Shown here piece after piece: positions 53,994 to 63,105 of a stretch of 64,000 nt of DNA. Source of the DNA: Flagellimonas algicola (lineage in GTDB: Bacteria; Bacteroidota; Bacteroidia; Flavobacteriales; Flavobacteriaceae). Location of the stretch: assembly GCF_005937185.1 (NCBI RefSeq), contig NZ_VCNI01000006.1, forward strand, positions 285-64,284, given 5' to 3'. The notes beneath the pieces were generated by a model. It saw only the letters and a list, made by a program, of their open reading frames with translations, had not been told where the DNA came from and ran no database searches. Made by a program: the position numbers and the translations under genes. Within the stretch, counting starts at the first letter, position 1, and each line of letters begins with the position of its first letter.

Positions 53994-54001
53994 TAACTTT
54001 G
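53994..54001 (+). promoter_or_regulatory. Candidate -7 box of rsfS
   Basis: TAACTTTG matches TAnnTTTG, 19 bases before the rsfS ATG, in the 81-base gap to birA. No clear -33 partner. Confidence 0.4.
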
Positions 54002-54020
54002 TAGAAACTAAAATTTTTGA

Positions 54021-54398
54021 ATGCAGAAAACGAAAGCTAGCGCAGATGAACTGATTGCCTTAATTTTACATGGAATTGAAGAAGTAAAGGGAGTAGATAT
54101 AAATCTCCTCGATTTAAGGGAAATTGAAAATACAGTTTGTGACTACTTTATAATCTGCAATGGTACTTCCAATACGCATGTAAATGCAATTGTTTCCTCT
54201 ATCCAAAAAACTGTCAGCAAAGCCATCCAAGATAAACCTTGGCATGTTGAGGGTTCGGAAAACGCAGAGTGGGTCCTAATGGACTATGTAAACGTTGTGG
54301 TACATGTATTTCAGAAACATATTAGGGAATTCTACGACATAGAAGGACTTTGGGGAGATGCCAAAGTCACCATGGTGGAGAGCAGCTATAATTCTTAA
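54021..54398 (+). CDS. rsfS: Ribosomal silencing factor RsfS
   Basis: A 125-residue DUF143/Iojap protein that binds L14 and blocks subunit joining. Family segments: VKGVDINLLDLREIENTVCD, YFIICNGTSNTHVNAI, WVLMDYVNVVVHVF. First gene of a run rsfS-ftsH-LUD-cdsA-psd. Confidence 0.95.
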   Translation: MQKTKASADELIALILHGIEEVKGVDINLLDLREIENTVCDYFIICNGTSNTHVNAIVSSIQKTVSKAIQDKPWHVEGSENAEWVLMDYVNVVVHVFQKHIREFYDIEGLWGDAKVTMVESSYNS

Positions 54399-54402
54399 AA
54401 AA

Positions 54403-56349
54403 ATGGCAAAAGAAAACAATTCGAATACCCCTAAGAAACCTCGTTTTAGCTCCTGGTGGATCTATGGTGTGGTCATTGCATTGATCATTGGATTTCAGTT
54501 TTTTGGTGGAAACAGTTTCTCCAGTACTGAAAAAACCACAACCTCCGAACTTCAGGAATACCTAAGAAATGGGGATATTTCAGAAATTCTGATCATCACC
54601 AATGCCAGACAGGCAAAGGTGTTCCTAACTGAAGAAGCCCTTCAAAAAGATGTTCACCGTAATGTAGCGGATAGACCATTCAATTTTTCCACAGGAAAAA
54701 TTCCACAGTATATCTTGGATTATGGTGATCTACAAAACTTTGAAGACGAGATAAAGAGCATCAAAAAAGAAAACAACTTGGATACCATTGTCGATTTTGA
54801 CACGGAATCCAATGTGTTGGGAGAATTGTTGCTTTCCTTGCTTCCATTTGCCCTTATTATAGGAATCTGGATTTACCTCATGCGCAGAATGTCCGGTGGT
54901 GCTGGTGGAGGTGCAGGTGGTCAGATTTTCAACATTGGAAAATCCAAGGCAAAACTTTTTGACGAAAAAACAGATACCCGGACTTCATTTAAAGATGTGG
55001 CCGGACTTGAAGGTGCAAAAGAGGAGGTCCAGGAAATTGTGGAATTCCTTAAAAATCCAGACAAATACACCTCTTTGGGAGGTAAAATTCCAAAGGGCGC
55101 ACTCTTGGTAGGCCCTCCCGGAACAGGGAAGACCCTTTTGGCCAAGGCTGTAGCTGGAGAAGCAAAAGTTCCATTCTTTTCTCTATCCGGTTCCGATTTT
55201 GTGGAAATGTTCGTAGGTGTGGGTGCTTCGCGTGTCCGCGATCTCTTCAAGCAAGCCAAGGATAAATCCCCTGCTATCATTTTTATTGATGAAATTGATG
55301 CCATTGGACGTGCCAGAGGTAAAAACAACTTCACAGGCTCCAACGATGAAAGGGAAAACACCCTGAACCAGCTTTTGACCGAGATGGATGGTTTTGGCAC
55401 CAATACGAATGTTATTGTGTTGGCAGCCACTAACAGGGCTGATGTTTTGGATAAGGCATTGATGCGTGCTGGACGTTTTGACCGTCAGATTTATGTAGAC
55501 CTTCCAGATTTAAGGGAGCGTAAGGAGATTTTTGAAGTCCATTTGCGTCCTATTAAGACTGCAGAAACTCTGGATTTGGACTTTTTGGCCAAGCAAACTC
55601 CAGGATTTTCTGGAGCTGATATCGCCAATGTCTGTAACGAAGCGGCTTTGATTGCTGCCCGTAAGGAGAAAAAAGCGGTGAACAAACAGGATTTCTTGGA
55701 TGCTGTTGACCGTATTGTGGGTGGACTGGAAAAGAAGAACAAAATCATAACCCCGGAAGAGAAAAAGACTATTGCTTTCCATGAAGCGGGACACGCTACC
55801 GTAAGCTGGATGTTGGAACATGCCGCTCCTCTAGTAAAAGTTACCATTGTACCCAGAGGTCAATCCTTGGGAGCAGCTTGGTACTTGCCCGAAGAGCGAC
55901 TGATTGTTCGTCCAGAGCAAATGTTGGATGAAATGTGTGCTACCATGGGTGGTAGGGCAGCCGAAAAAGTGGTGTTCAACAAGATTTCCACTGGTGCCCT
56001 TAGTGATTTGGAAAAAGTGACCAAACAAGCCAGGGCCATGGTTACTATTTACGGACTAAACGATCAACTGGGCAATATCACATATTACGACTCTTCTGGA
56101 CAGAACGAATACGGATTCACCAAGCCTTATAGCGAGGAGACCGCACAAAAAATTGACGAAGAGATTTCGAAAATTATAGAGGAGCAATACACCAGGGCCA
56201 TTAATTTGTTGAAGGAAAGCAAGGATAAATTAACGGAACTTGCAGAAAGGCTCTTGGAAAAAGAGGTTATCTTTAAGGACGACTTGGAAAAGATTTTTGG
56301 AAAGAGACCTTTTGAGAAGGAAGAAGAGGAGCTGGAAACTGCCGAGTAA
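54403..56349 (+). CDS. ftsH: ATP-dependent zinc metalloprotease FtsH
   Basis: A 648-residue membrane AAA+ protease. Two membrane spans (~17-34 and ~143-162), Walker A GPPGTGKT (237-244), IIFIDEIDAIG, the second region of homology MRAGRFDRQIYVD, and the zinc site HEAGH (460-464). The loop after the second span is Gly-rich (GGAGGGAGGQ). Start ATG 54403, four bases after rsfS. Confidence 0.98.
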   Translation: MAKENNSNTPKKPRFSSWWIYGVVIALIIGFQFFGGNSFSSTEKTTTSELQEYLRNGDISEILIITNARQAKVFLTEEALQKDVHRNVADRPFNFSTGKIPQYILDYGDLQNFEDEIKSIKKENNLDTIVDFDTESNVLGELLLSLLPFALIIGIWIYLMRRMSGGAGGGAGGQIFNIGKSKAKLFDEKTDTRTSFKDVAGLEGAKEEVQEIVEFLKNPDKYTSLGGKIPKGALLVGPPGTGKTLLAKAVAGEAKVPFFSLSGSDFVEMFVGVGASRVRDLFKQAKDKSPAIIFIDEIDAIGRARGKNNFTGSNDERENTLNQLLTEMDGFGTNTNVIVLAATNRADVLDKALMRAGRFDRQIYVDLPDLRERKEIFEVHLRPIKTAETLDLDFLAKQTPGFSGADIANVCNEAALIAARKEKKAVNKQDFLDAVDRIVGGLEKKNKIITPEEKKTIAFHEAGHATVSWMLEHAAPLVKVTIVPRGQSLGAAWYLPEERLIVRPEQMLDEMCATMGGRAAEKVVFNKISTGALSDLEKVTKQARAMVTIYGLNDQLGNITYYDSSGQNEYGFTKPYSEETAQKIDEEISKIIEEQYTRAINLLKESKDKLTELAERLLEKEVIFKDDLEKIFGKRPFEKEEEELETAE

Positions 56350-56403
56350 ATTTTGGGCATAGGGATAAATATTTCTCAAGTACTTGTATTTTTGAAACCG
56401 TAA

Positions 56404-57012
56404 ATGGGAGTTTTTGATAAACTTTTTGGTGGTGGAAAAAAGGTTTCCAAGGAAACCCTGGAAACCCGTGGGGAGCACATGCCCGACCTTAAAATTCCTG
56501 TTGACGAAAAATTCACCATCTATTTTAAAAAAAACGGAGGAAAATTCATCTATTGCGAAGATGATTTGGAAATTTCCCAAGCCCTTCAAAACATCATTTC
56601 TGAAAACAACTGGCAGCAACATTTTTTCTATACCCTAGATCCTCGATTGGAAAGTAGGTTTGCTTCTGAAAAAATCGGATTTACACATAATAGAAAGGAA
56701 AGTGATATTTTCTTTACTACCTGTGAACATTTGGTAGCGCACAATGGTTCCATTTTGGTATGCTCCAATCAAATCAAGGAAAAAAAGTTGGATGAACTCC
56801 CCTCAAACCTTATTGTCTTTGCAACTACCAGCCAGTTGGTGGATTCGATAAGTGAAGCTTTGAAAGTCATTAAGGAAAAATATAAAAAGAACATTCCTAA
56901 CAATATCACCACCTTAAAACACTTCCAACCCACTCCAGAGAACAAAAATGATTTTCTTTCCTACGGAAGTGCCTCAAAAAATGTATATCTTTTGCTGCTA
57001 GAAGACTACTGA
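56404..57012 (+). CDS. LUD-domain protein (LutC/YkgG-like)
   Basis: A 202-residue protein. NRKESDIFFTTCEHLVAHNGSILV and SNLIVFATTSQLVDSISEAL match the LUD domain of lactate-utilisation proteins LutB/LutC, but no lutA or lutB is nearby. In flavobacteria this gene often sits between ftsH and cdsA, in my recollection. Role here unknown. Confidence 0.8.
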   Translation: MGVFDKLFGGGKKVSKETLETRGEHMPDLKIPVDEKFTIYFKKNGGKFIYCEDDLEISQALQNIISENNWQQHFFYTLDPRLESRFASEKIGFTHNRKESDIFFTTCEHLVAHNGSILVCSNQIKEKKLDELPSNLIVFATTSQLVDSISEALKVIKEKYKKNIPNNITTLKHFQPTPENKNDFLSYGSASKNVYLLLLEDY

Positions 57013-57016
57013 TTAC

Positions 57017-57820
57017 ATGAAAGAAATTCTTAGGCGTGGCATAACTGGGGTTATTTATGTGGTACTCCTCATGGGAACCGTTTTTTTAAGCTCAGATGCC
57101 TTTGATTTCCTTTTTATGGTCTTCGGATTGGCCTGTTTGTACGAATTTAAAAGAATCGTACATCTAAAAAACTACTATGTATATGTGGCCTACCTAGCGC
57201 TTTGGTGGGCCTTCATTTACTTTGTTACGGACAAATTGATCATCACAGGTTTGATGTTACTGACCATCACCGTGAACCTGGCCCTCCTGGTCTTTCTCTT
57301 TTCCAAAAAATCCAAAACCTTTAACACCGCCCAAAAGTTTATCATCGCCGTACTCTACCTTGGCGGAGGTTGTATTTTTCTAACCATGATTCCCTATAAA
57401 CAAAATAGTTTCTCCCAATTTCTGATCGTCGGCATTTTTATTTTGATTTGGGTTAACGACACTTTTGCGTATTTGGTGGGCAGGAGTATTGGCAGAACCA
57501 AACTTTATCCATCAGTTTCTCCAAAAAAAACTGTGGAAGGTTCCCTAGGAGGTTTTATTTTTGCATTGTTAGCAGCATACTTCCTGGCAAAATATGAGCC
57601 TAGTTTGACGCTCATGCAGTGGATGGTTTTAGCCACTGTAATCGTAATAGCCGGAAGTTTAGGGGATTTACTGGAATCCAAGTTTAAACGAATAGCCCAA
57701 GTTAAAGATAGTGGGGCCATATTACCCGGCCATGGTGGCATTTGGGATCGTTTGGATAGCTTGGTATTTGCCGCTCCCTTCGCATATTTGACACTTAATA
57801 TATTTTCATATGTTTCATAG
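57017..57820 (+). CDS. cdsA: Phosphatidate cytidylyltransferase
   Basis: A 267-residue integral membrane enzyme that makes CDP-diacylglycerol. The C-terminal signature is split as VSPKKTVEGSLGGFI and SLGDLLESKFKRIAQVKDSG, with LPGHGGIWDRLDS at the end. Several membrane spans. Four bases after the LUD gene; overlaps psd by 11 bases. Confidence 0.96.
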   Translation: MKEILRRGITGVIYVVLLMGTVFLSSDAFDFLFMVFGLACLYEFKRIVHLKNYYVYVAYLALWWAFIYFVTDKLIITGLMLLTITVNLALLVFLFSKKSKTFNTAQKFIIAVLYLGGGCIFLTMIPYKQNSFSQFLIVGIFILIWVNDTFAYLVGRSIGRTKLYPSVSPKKTVEGSLGGFIFALLAAYFLAKYEPSLTLMQWMVLATVIVIAGSLGDLLESKFKRIAQVKDSGAILPGHGGIWDRLDSLVFAAPFAYLTLNIFSYVS

Positions 57821-58475
57821 AGAAGGCCAAAAAATAATTATTATCACCTTTTTTCTGGTTGTTGCCCTAATTCTTGCCGCCCAGTTTTATGTGGAATTGG
57901 AATGGCTACGATTGGGAATCCAGATAGGTGGGCTTGTGCTATTGATTTTGGTTTTGCAATTCTTTAGAAACCCAAAACGGCCTGTGACTCCCAATTTTGA
58001 TGAAATTTTGGCTCCCGTGGATGGCAAGGTGGTTGTTATTGAGGAAGTAGACGAACCCGAATATTTTAAGGGCAAACGCAAGCAGGTCTCCATATTTATG
58101 TCGCCGGTAAATGTTCACGTAACCAGATATGCGGCCAGTGGCACAGTAACCTATTCCCAATATCATCCAGGAAAATACTTGGTGGCATGGCACCCAAAAT
58201 CCAGCACTGAGAACGAACGTACTACGGTAGTTTTGCATACCCCAAAATTTGGAGAGATTGGGTATCGTCAAATAGCAGGGGCCCTAGCACGCCGTATTGT
58301 GAATTATGCGGAAGAAGGAGAACAAGTGACCCAAGGACAAGATGCTGGATTTATCAAGTTTGGTTCTAGGGTGGATTTGTTGTTACCCTTGGATTGTGAT
58401 ATCACTGTTAAGCTAAATCAAAAAGTCGTTGGCGCCAAAACATGCATTGCATCGCTTAGAAAACAGGATGACTGA
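57810..58475 (+). CDS. psd: Phosphatidylserine decarboxylase
   Basis: A 221-residue short-form Psd that makes phosphatidylethanolamine. Membrane spans at the N-terminus, ILAPVDGKVVVIEEVDEPEY, MSPVNVHVTRYAASG, and the self-processing site KFGSRVDLLLPL with S186, which would yield the pyruvoyl group. It overlaps both neighbours (cdsA and the acyl-CoA-binding protein), a compact phospholipid gene group. Confidence 0.95.
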   Translation: MFHREGQKIIIITFFLVVALILAAQFYVELEWLRLGIQIGGLVLLILVLQFFRNPKRPVTPNFDEILAPVDGKVVVIEEVDEPEYFKGKRKQVSIFMSPVNVHVTRYAASGTVTYSQYHPGKYLVAWHPKSSTENERTTVVLHTPKFGEIGYRQIAGALARRIVNYAEEGEQVTQGQDAGFIKFGSRVDLLLPLDCDITVKLNQKVVGAKTCIASLRKQDD

Positions 58476-58743
58476 TGAGGAATTACATAAGCTATTTGAA
58501 GAGGCTGTGGCTTTCGTAAGCAGCTACACCCAACCCATGCCTGCCGATTTGCTCCTCAAACTGTACGCCTATTACAAGATAGCCAATAAGAATTTCAGTA
58601 ATCCTGGAAGTAAAACGCCTTTGATCAATGCCTTTAAGGCCAATGCTTTGATCCAAGCCCAAAACATAGGCGCGGACGAAGCCATGCGCAATTATATAGA
58701 GCTTGTGAATAAGGAGTTAAGGGAAAAACCGTCCAAATCCTAG
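58468..58743 (+). CDS. Acyl-CoA-binding protein
   Basis: A 91-residue four-helix ACBP: DEELHKLFEEAVAFVSSY, LLLKLYAYYKIANKNFSNPG, KANALIQAQNIGADEAMRNYIELV. It binds long-chain acyl-CoA. Start ATG 58468 inside the end of psd. Bacterial ACBPs are uncommon outside some groups; clustering with psd and cdsA suggests acyl-CoA supply for lipids. Confidence 0.87.
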   Translation: MTDEELHKLFEEAVAFVSSYTQPMPADLLLKLYAYYKIANKNFSNPGSKTPLINAFKANALIQAQNIGADEAMRNYIELVNKELREKPSKS

Positions 58744-59339
58744 TCCTGCATCTCCACCACCCTGGTTTTTGAAATCGTATCGTGCCATCCAATAGCATCT
58801 TTTCCCAAAAAGGAAAACGCTTCAAAAGGAATGATACGGCATAAACTACGTACCAGAATGTCATTGAAAGTAGGTTTTTCACCATTTTCCAGTACCACCT
58901 TGGTCTTGGTAAAGAACTTCCTAATAGATCGGCCTGTAAATCCTTCAAAAAAGGTGTAGTATACTAAAAGCAGGACAGCACCGAGAGCATAGTCCACCAA
59001 CATGTTGTCCTGTTCCAAAAGATACAACTTATCGGGTGCCACATAACTCAAAACGAGTCCAATAGCCCCGCCCACAAGTGCGCCAAGGCCAACAATAAAA
59101 AGGTAATCTATAAGATAATTGATGAACCGCTTGCCAGCACTGGCTGTTGGCAAATGAACCTCATCCGAATACATGCTTCCAAAACTTCTTGGGGAAAGGT
59201 TCCCGTCTTTTTCAAAGGAGGAACATTCGTTTTCGAAATTGGCTAGTTCATTGGTTATCCCACAAAGGATACCGCGTTCAAAATCATTTTTCCGGTGTGT
59301 ACAAATCTTACAAAAAGCCAGGTGTTGCTGTCGGGTCAT
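58740..59339 (-). CDS. RDD-family membrane protein with N-terminal Cys motif
   Basis: A 199-residue protein: an N-terminal Cys-rich part (FCKICTHRKNDFERGILC, then ENECSSF) that could bind zinc, followed by an RDD domain (AGKRFINYLIDYLFIVGLGA, FTGRSIRKFFTKTKVV, RSLCRIIPFEAFSFLG) with membrane spans. Function unknown. Ends overlapping the convergent acyl-CoA-binding gene by four bases. Confidence 0.87.
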   Translation of the reverse strand: MTRQQHLAFCKICTHRKNDFERGILCGITNELANFENECSSFEKDGNLSPRSFGSMYSDEVHLPTASAGKRFINYLIDYLFIVGLGALVGGAIGLVLSYVAPDKLYLLEQDNMLVDYALGAVLLLVYYTFFEGFTGRSIRKFFTKTKVVLENGEKPTFNDILVRSLCRIIPFEAFSFLGKDAIGWHDTISKTRVVEMQD

Positions 59340-59414
59340 GGTTGGTTGGAGTTATCAAGCTTAAACGCTTAAAAGTTCCTATTCATTGTGCAAACAATGT
59401 TGTCCCCATAAAAA

Positions 59415-60686
59415 CTATACTGCCAATTGCCCTTTATCCAACGATGTGTTTTCAAAATAGGCGAAATAGATCGCACCTACTATGGTGCTCAGAAAATAAA
59501 TCCCAACCAAATAATTACCAAAAAACAGATAAGAATTTAACCCAAACCAGTCCCCAGTAAAGTAAATGAGCAGTAGTCCTGCCAACGCTCTAAAAAGTTC
59601 AATCCAAATGGCATAAGACGCCTTGTCCATCAGCGATGTATAGCCATAAATTCCAATGAAAATAAAGACTCCGAACAATAACAGCCCGTTGAATCCAATC
59701 TCAGTGTAGTTGTAAAACATAAAGAGCATCAAACCGGTATTGGCGAGCAATTGATAAATGGAATATCCTTTTAACGCAGAGGAAGCTTCTGGCATGAACT
59801 TCTGAAAATTATAAACATCATCAATAATCTGGATAGGGTATTTCTTCTTAACATCTGCCGGACGCCAACCTGTTGGCATAAACCAGATTCGAAGTTTGTC
59901 CATATAACTTTGGGTTCTCCAAGCATCCTTAATCAGTCTCCAAAGGTGTTGGAAATTGATCAAGATTGGATTCCAAGTATTTGCAGGTTTCAAAACGCCA
60001 TACTGGGGAGGTACTTCTTCCAATTCTTCTTGAAACGTACCGAACATCCGGTCCCAAAAACTAAAAATCTGTCCCAAATTTTTATCAATGTATTCAGGAT
60101 TAATGGCATGGTGTACCCTGTGCTGAGACGGGGTAATTATAATGTATTCCAACCAGCCCATTTTGCCAATATGTTGAGTATGGTACCAGAATTGGGCAAA
60201 GAGATGCAGCGGTCCCAAGATGGCCACCACTTGGTGTGGTACCCCCAGCAATGCGGCAGGAATCATTAAGAGTGGAAAATAAACCAGCAAATTGGATATG
60301 GACTGACGCAAAGCGCAGGCCAGGTTAAATTCTTCACTGCTATGGTGGATTACATGTTGGTTCCAAAAGAAATTGATGCGATGGCTCAACCTATGGTTCC
60401 AATACCCAGCAAAATCCAAGGTCAGGAATCCAAGTACCCACACAACCCAAGTAGTCTGGATTTCCATTAGGGCCAAATGTTCCAACAGATAGGGATAAGT
60501 GACCAAAACCACACCCAGTCCAAGAGAGTCTTTCACCACATTGGTCAACCCGGAGCTGAGACTGCTCACCGTGTCCATTACATTGTGCTTCTGGTTCTTG
60601 ACAAAATACCCGTAGATGACTTCAAAAAGTACCAAACCTACAAAAAATGGAATGGCATACAATAAGGCTGTAGCGTAGGTTTCCAT
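59415..60686 (-). CDS. Sterol desaturase / fatty acid hydroxylase family protein
   Basis: A 423-residue membrane protein with the three di-iron His boxes HRLSH (98-102), HVIHH (111-115) and QHRVHH (188-193). The C-terminal third adds further membrane spans (ISQ-free region with TGLMLFMFYNYTEIGF). Members hydroxylate or desaturate lipids; alkylglycerol monooxygenase-like proteins share this layout. Substrate unknown. Confidence 0.9.
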   Translation of the reverse strand: METYATALLYAIPFFVGLVLFEVIYGYFVKNQKHNVMDTVSSLSSGLTNVVKDSLGLGVVLVTYPYLLEHLALMEIQTTWVVWVLGFLTLDFAGYWNHRLSHRINFFWNQHVIHHSSEEFNLACALRQSISNLLVYFPLLMIPAALLGVPHQVVAILGPLHLFAQFWYHTQHIGKMGWLEYIIITPSQHRVHHAINPEYIDKNLGQIFSFWDRMFGTFQEELEEVPPQYGVLKPANTWNPILINFQHLWRLIKDAWRTQSYMDKLRIWFMPTGWRPADVKKKYPIQIIDDVYNFQKFMPEASSALKGYSIYQLLANTGLMLFMFYNYTEIGFNGLLLFGVFIFIGIYGYTSLMDKASYAIWIELFRALAGLLLIYFTGDWFGLNSYLFFGNYLVGIYFLSTIVGAIYFAYFENTSLDKGQLAV

Positions 60687-60719
60687 AGCTCTAAAGATAT
60701 AAAACCAGATAGAAATAAG

Positions 60720-63005
60720 CTACACCACTTCTACCCTTACCACAACCGATTTACTTACCGGTGTCTGGCTTTTATCAGCATATAGATCAATGGGAACCAA
60801 GACATTGGTCTCGGGAAAGTAGGCACAGAGGTTTTGGGAAGGGATGTCATAGGGTATGACCTTAAAGTTTTGAGCTCTCCTTTCCTTGCCGTCATAATTG
60901 CTCACCAAATCCACCACCTGTTGCGGTTGCAGTCCTTTGCCATCCATATCCCTTTGATTCATAAAAACCACCCTGCGCTCACCATAGATTCCTCTATACC
61001 TGTCATCCATGCCATAAATGGTGGTATTGAACTGATCATGGCTTCGAACAGTCATTAACAGAAATTCATCTGCTTTCAATTCAATATCCGGGAGTTTGCA
61101 AACGGAGAATTGTGCTTTTCCTCCTGGTAATTTGGAAAAATCCGCCACTCTGGCATTGTTGGGCAAATAAAATCCAGAACCGGCCGATCTATTGGAATAG
61201 TTTTGGTATCCGGTCAGAACTTTTTCAATTTTATCACGAATCAATTCATAGTTTGTCGCAAATTTGTTCCAGTTAATGGTTGACTTTCCACCAAAATATG
61301 CATCCGCAATTCGGGCCACGATTTCGGGTTCGCTCTTAAGATGCTTACTCGCTGGTTTTAATCTCCCCTTGCTCTGATGCACTTTTCCCATGCTATTTTC
61401 CACAGTCACAAACCTGCCTTGATCTTGTTCCGTTCTTCCCAAAGTGGGCAGTATCAAAGAGGTTTGTCCTGCAGTAAGGTGTGTTCTGTTCAATTTGGTG
61501 CTTACTGAAACCGTTAGCTTGCAGCGTTGTAGTGCTTCCGCGGTATACGCTGTGTCCGAAGCTGCTGACACAAAGTTTCCTCCCAAGGCCACAAAAATTT
61601 TGGCCTTGCCTTCAAACATGGCTTGAATGGCATGAACCGTATCCAGACCTTCTTTTGCCGGTGGTTCAAAATCAAATTCGTCCTTTAGCGCATTATTGAG
61701 AGATTCAGAAACATGGTGCATAATACCCACACTACGATCCCCCTGTACATTGCTATGACCCCGAACCGGGCAAGTACCCGCTCCTTTTTTGCCGATGCTG
61801 CCCTTAAGTAGTAATAGATTAACGCATTCCTTGATGTTATCCACGCCATTTTTGTGCTGGGTTAGCCCCATGGCCCAACAAATAATAATTTTTGAATTCT
61901 TGGCCAGAACCTCAACAGCTTGATCCACTTCCTCGGAATCCACTCCGCAGCGACTAAGCAAGTCTAACTCGTCTTGCTGCTCCAAATCCACTAAAAGCTC
62001 TTGATACCCATGGGTTTTGGTCGAAATAAAATCCAAGTCAAATATCTTTTGGTTGGATTTCTGTTTTTCCGCCAATCGCTTCATGATCAGTTTTAGCAGT
62101 GGTACATCTTGGTTAACCTTAACCTGAAGAAAAATATCGGTCAGTATAGTGCCCTTTCCTAAAATACCACTAACCTTTTGCGGGTTTTTAAATCGATTTA
62201 ACCCGCTTTCGGAAAGCGGATTCACCGTTATGATTTTCCCACCATTTTGCTTGCATTTTTGAAGTGCTGACAACATTCTTGGATGGTTGGTTCCTGGATT
62301 CTGACCGATGACCATCACTACTTCGGCCTCATCAAAATCCTCTAAAACCACAGATCCCTTACCTATACCCAAGGTTTCGGATAGAGCCACTCCACTGGAT
62401 TCATGGCACATATTGGAGCAATCAGGCATATTGTTGGTCCCAAAAGCACGCACAAAAAGGCCGTAAAGAAAAGCGGCCTCGTTGCTGGATCTCCCTGAGG
62501 TATAGAACACAGCTTCATCAGGATTATCCAATGTTTTCAAATACTCTGCAATGGTAACATAGGCATTCTCCCAAGAAATAGGCTCATAATGAATAGACCC
62601 GGGTCTAAGTATAAATGGTTCGGTAATTCTACCACTTTTACCAATTTGGTAGTCGGTCCAAGTGGACAACTCTTCCACCGAATATTTTTGAAAGAAGTCA
62701 CGATTCACCCGTTCAAAAGTGGTTTCTTCTGCAATGGCCTTAACCCCATTTTCACAATACTCTCCCAGTTTGGAAGGTTTAACCGGATCCGGCCAAGCAC
62801 ATCCCGGACAATCAAACCCTTCCTTTTGGTTCATTTGGGATAAGGTCTTGATAGAGCGAAAAAGGCCCGACTCCTTGTTCACATGCTCCAGTGCCACCTT
62901 TATCGCAGGCATTCCAGCGGCAAAAGCCTTGGGCTCTGACACCTTTAAGTTTGCAAAAGAGATGTCTCCTGTAACTGATATATTGCGCTTTTTCTTTTTT
63001 TCCAT
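60720..63005 (-). CDS. Molybdopterin oxidoreductase, YdeP/FdhF-like alpha subunit
   Basis: A 761-residue molybdopterin-dependent oxidoreductase close in size to E. coli YdeP. Near the N-terminus is FDCPGCAWPDP (C66, C69), then CSNMCHESSGVALSETLGIG, QNPGTNHPRML and, at the C-terminus, MTVRSHDQFNTTIYGMDDRYRG. The usual four-Cys FeS cluster of formate dehydrogenases is reduced to this CPGC segment. ATG 63005 preferred to the TTG at 63014. No fdhD or molybdenum cofactor gene is in the window; the reaction is unknown. Confidence 0.9.
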   Translation of the reverse strand: MEKKKKRNISVTGDISFANLKVSEPKAFAAGMPAIKVALEHVNKESGLFRSIKTLSQMNQKEGFDCPGCAWPDPVKPSKLGEYCENGVKAIAEETTFERVNRDFFQKYSVEELSTWTDYQIGKSGRITEPFILRPGSIHYEPISWENAYVTIAEYLKTLDNPDEAVFYTSGRSSNEAAFLYGLFVRAFGTNNMPDCSNMCHESSGVALSETLGIGKGSVVLEDFDEAEVVMVIGQNPGTNHPRMLSALQKCKQNGGKIITVNPLSESGLNRFKNPQKVSGILGKGTILTDIFLQVKVNQDVPLLKLIMKRLAEKQKSNQKIFDLDFISTKTHGYQELLVDLEQQDELDLLSRCGVDSEEVDQAVEVLAKNSKIIICWAMGLTQHKNGVDNIKECVNLLLLKGSIGKKGAGTCPVRGHSNVQGDRSVGIMHHVSESLNNALKDEFDFEPPAKEGLDTVHAIQAMFEGKAKIFVALGGNFVSAASDTAYTAEALQRCKLTVSVSTKLNRTHLTAGQTSLILPTLGRTEQDQGRFVTVENSMGKVHQSKGRLKPASKHLKSEPEIVARIADAYFGGKSTINWNKFATNYELIRDKIEKVLTGYQNYSNRSAGSGFYLPNNARVADFSKLPGGKAQFSVCKLPDIELKADEFLLMTVRSHDQFNTTIYGMDDRYRGIYGERRVVFMNQRDMDGKGLQPQQVVDLVSNYDGKERRAQNFKVIPYDIPSQNLCAYFPETNVLVPIDLYADKSQTPVSKSVVVRVEVV

Positions 63006-63105
63006 AATCCTCAAAGCTTAAGGCTAAAGATAGGAATTACTTAACTTTTTAAACAAACAAAATAAAGTGCCTTTGAACTAGGGAAAATCCATCTAAATCA
63101 CCCCT

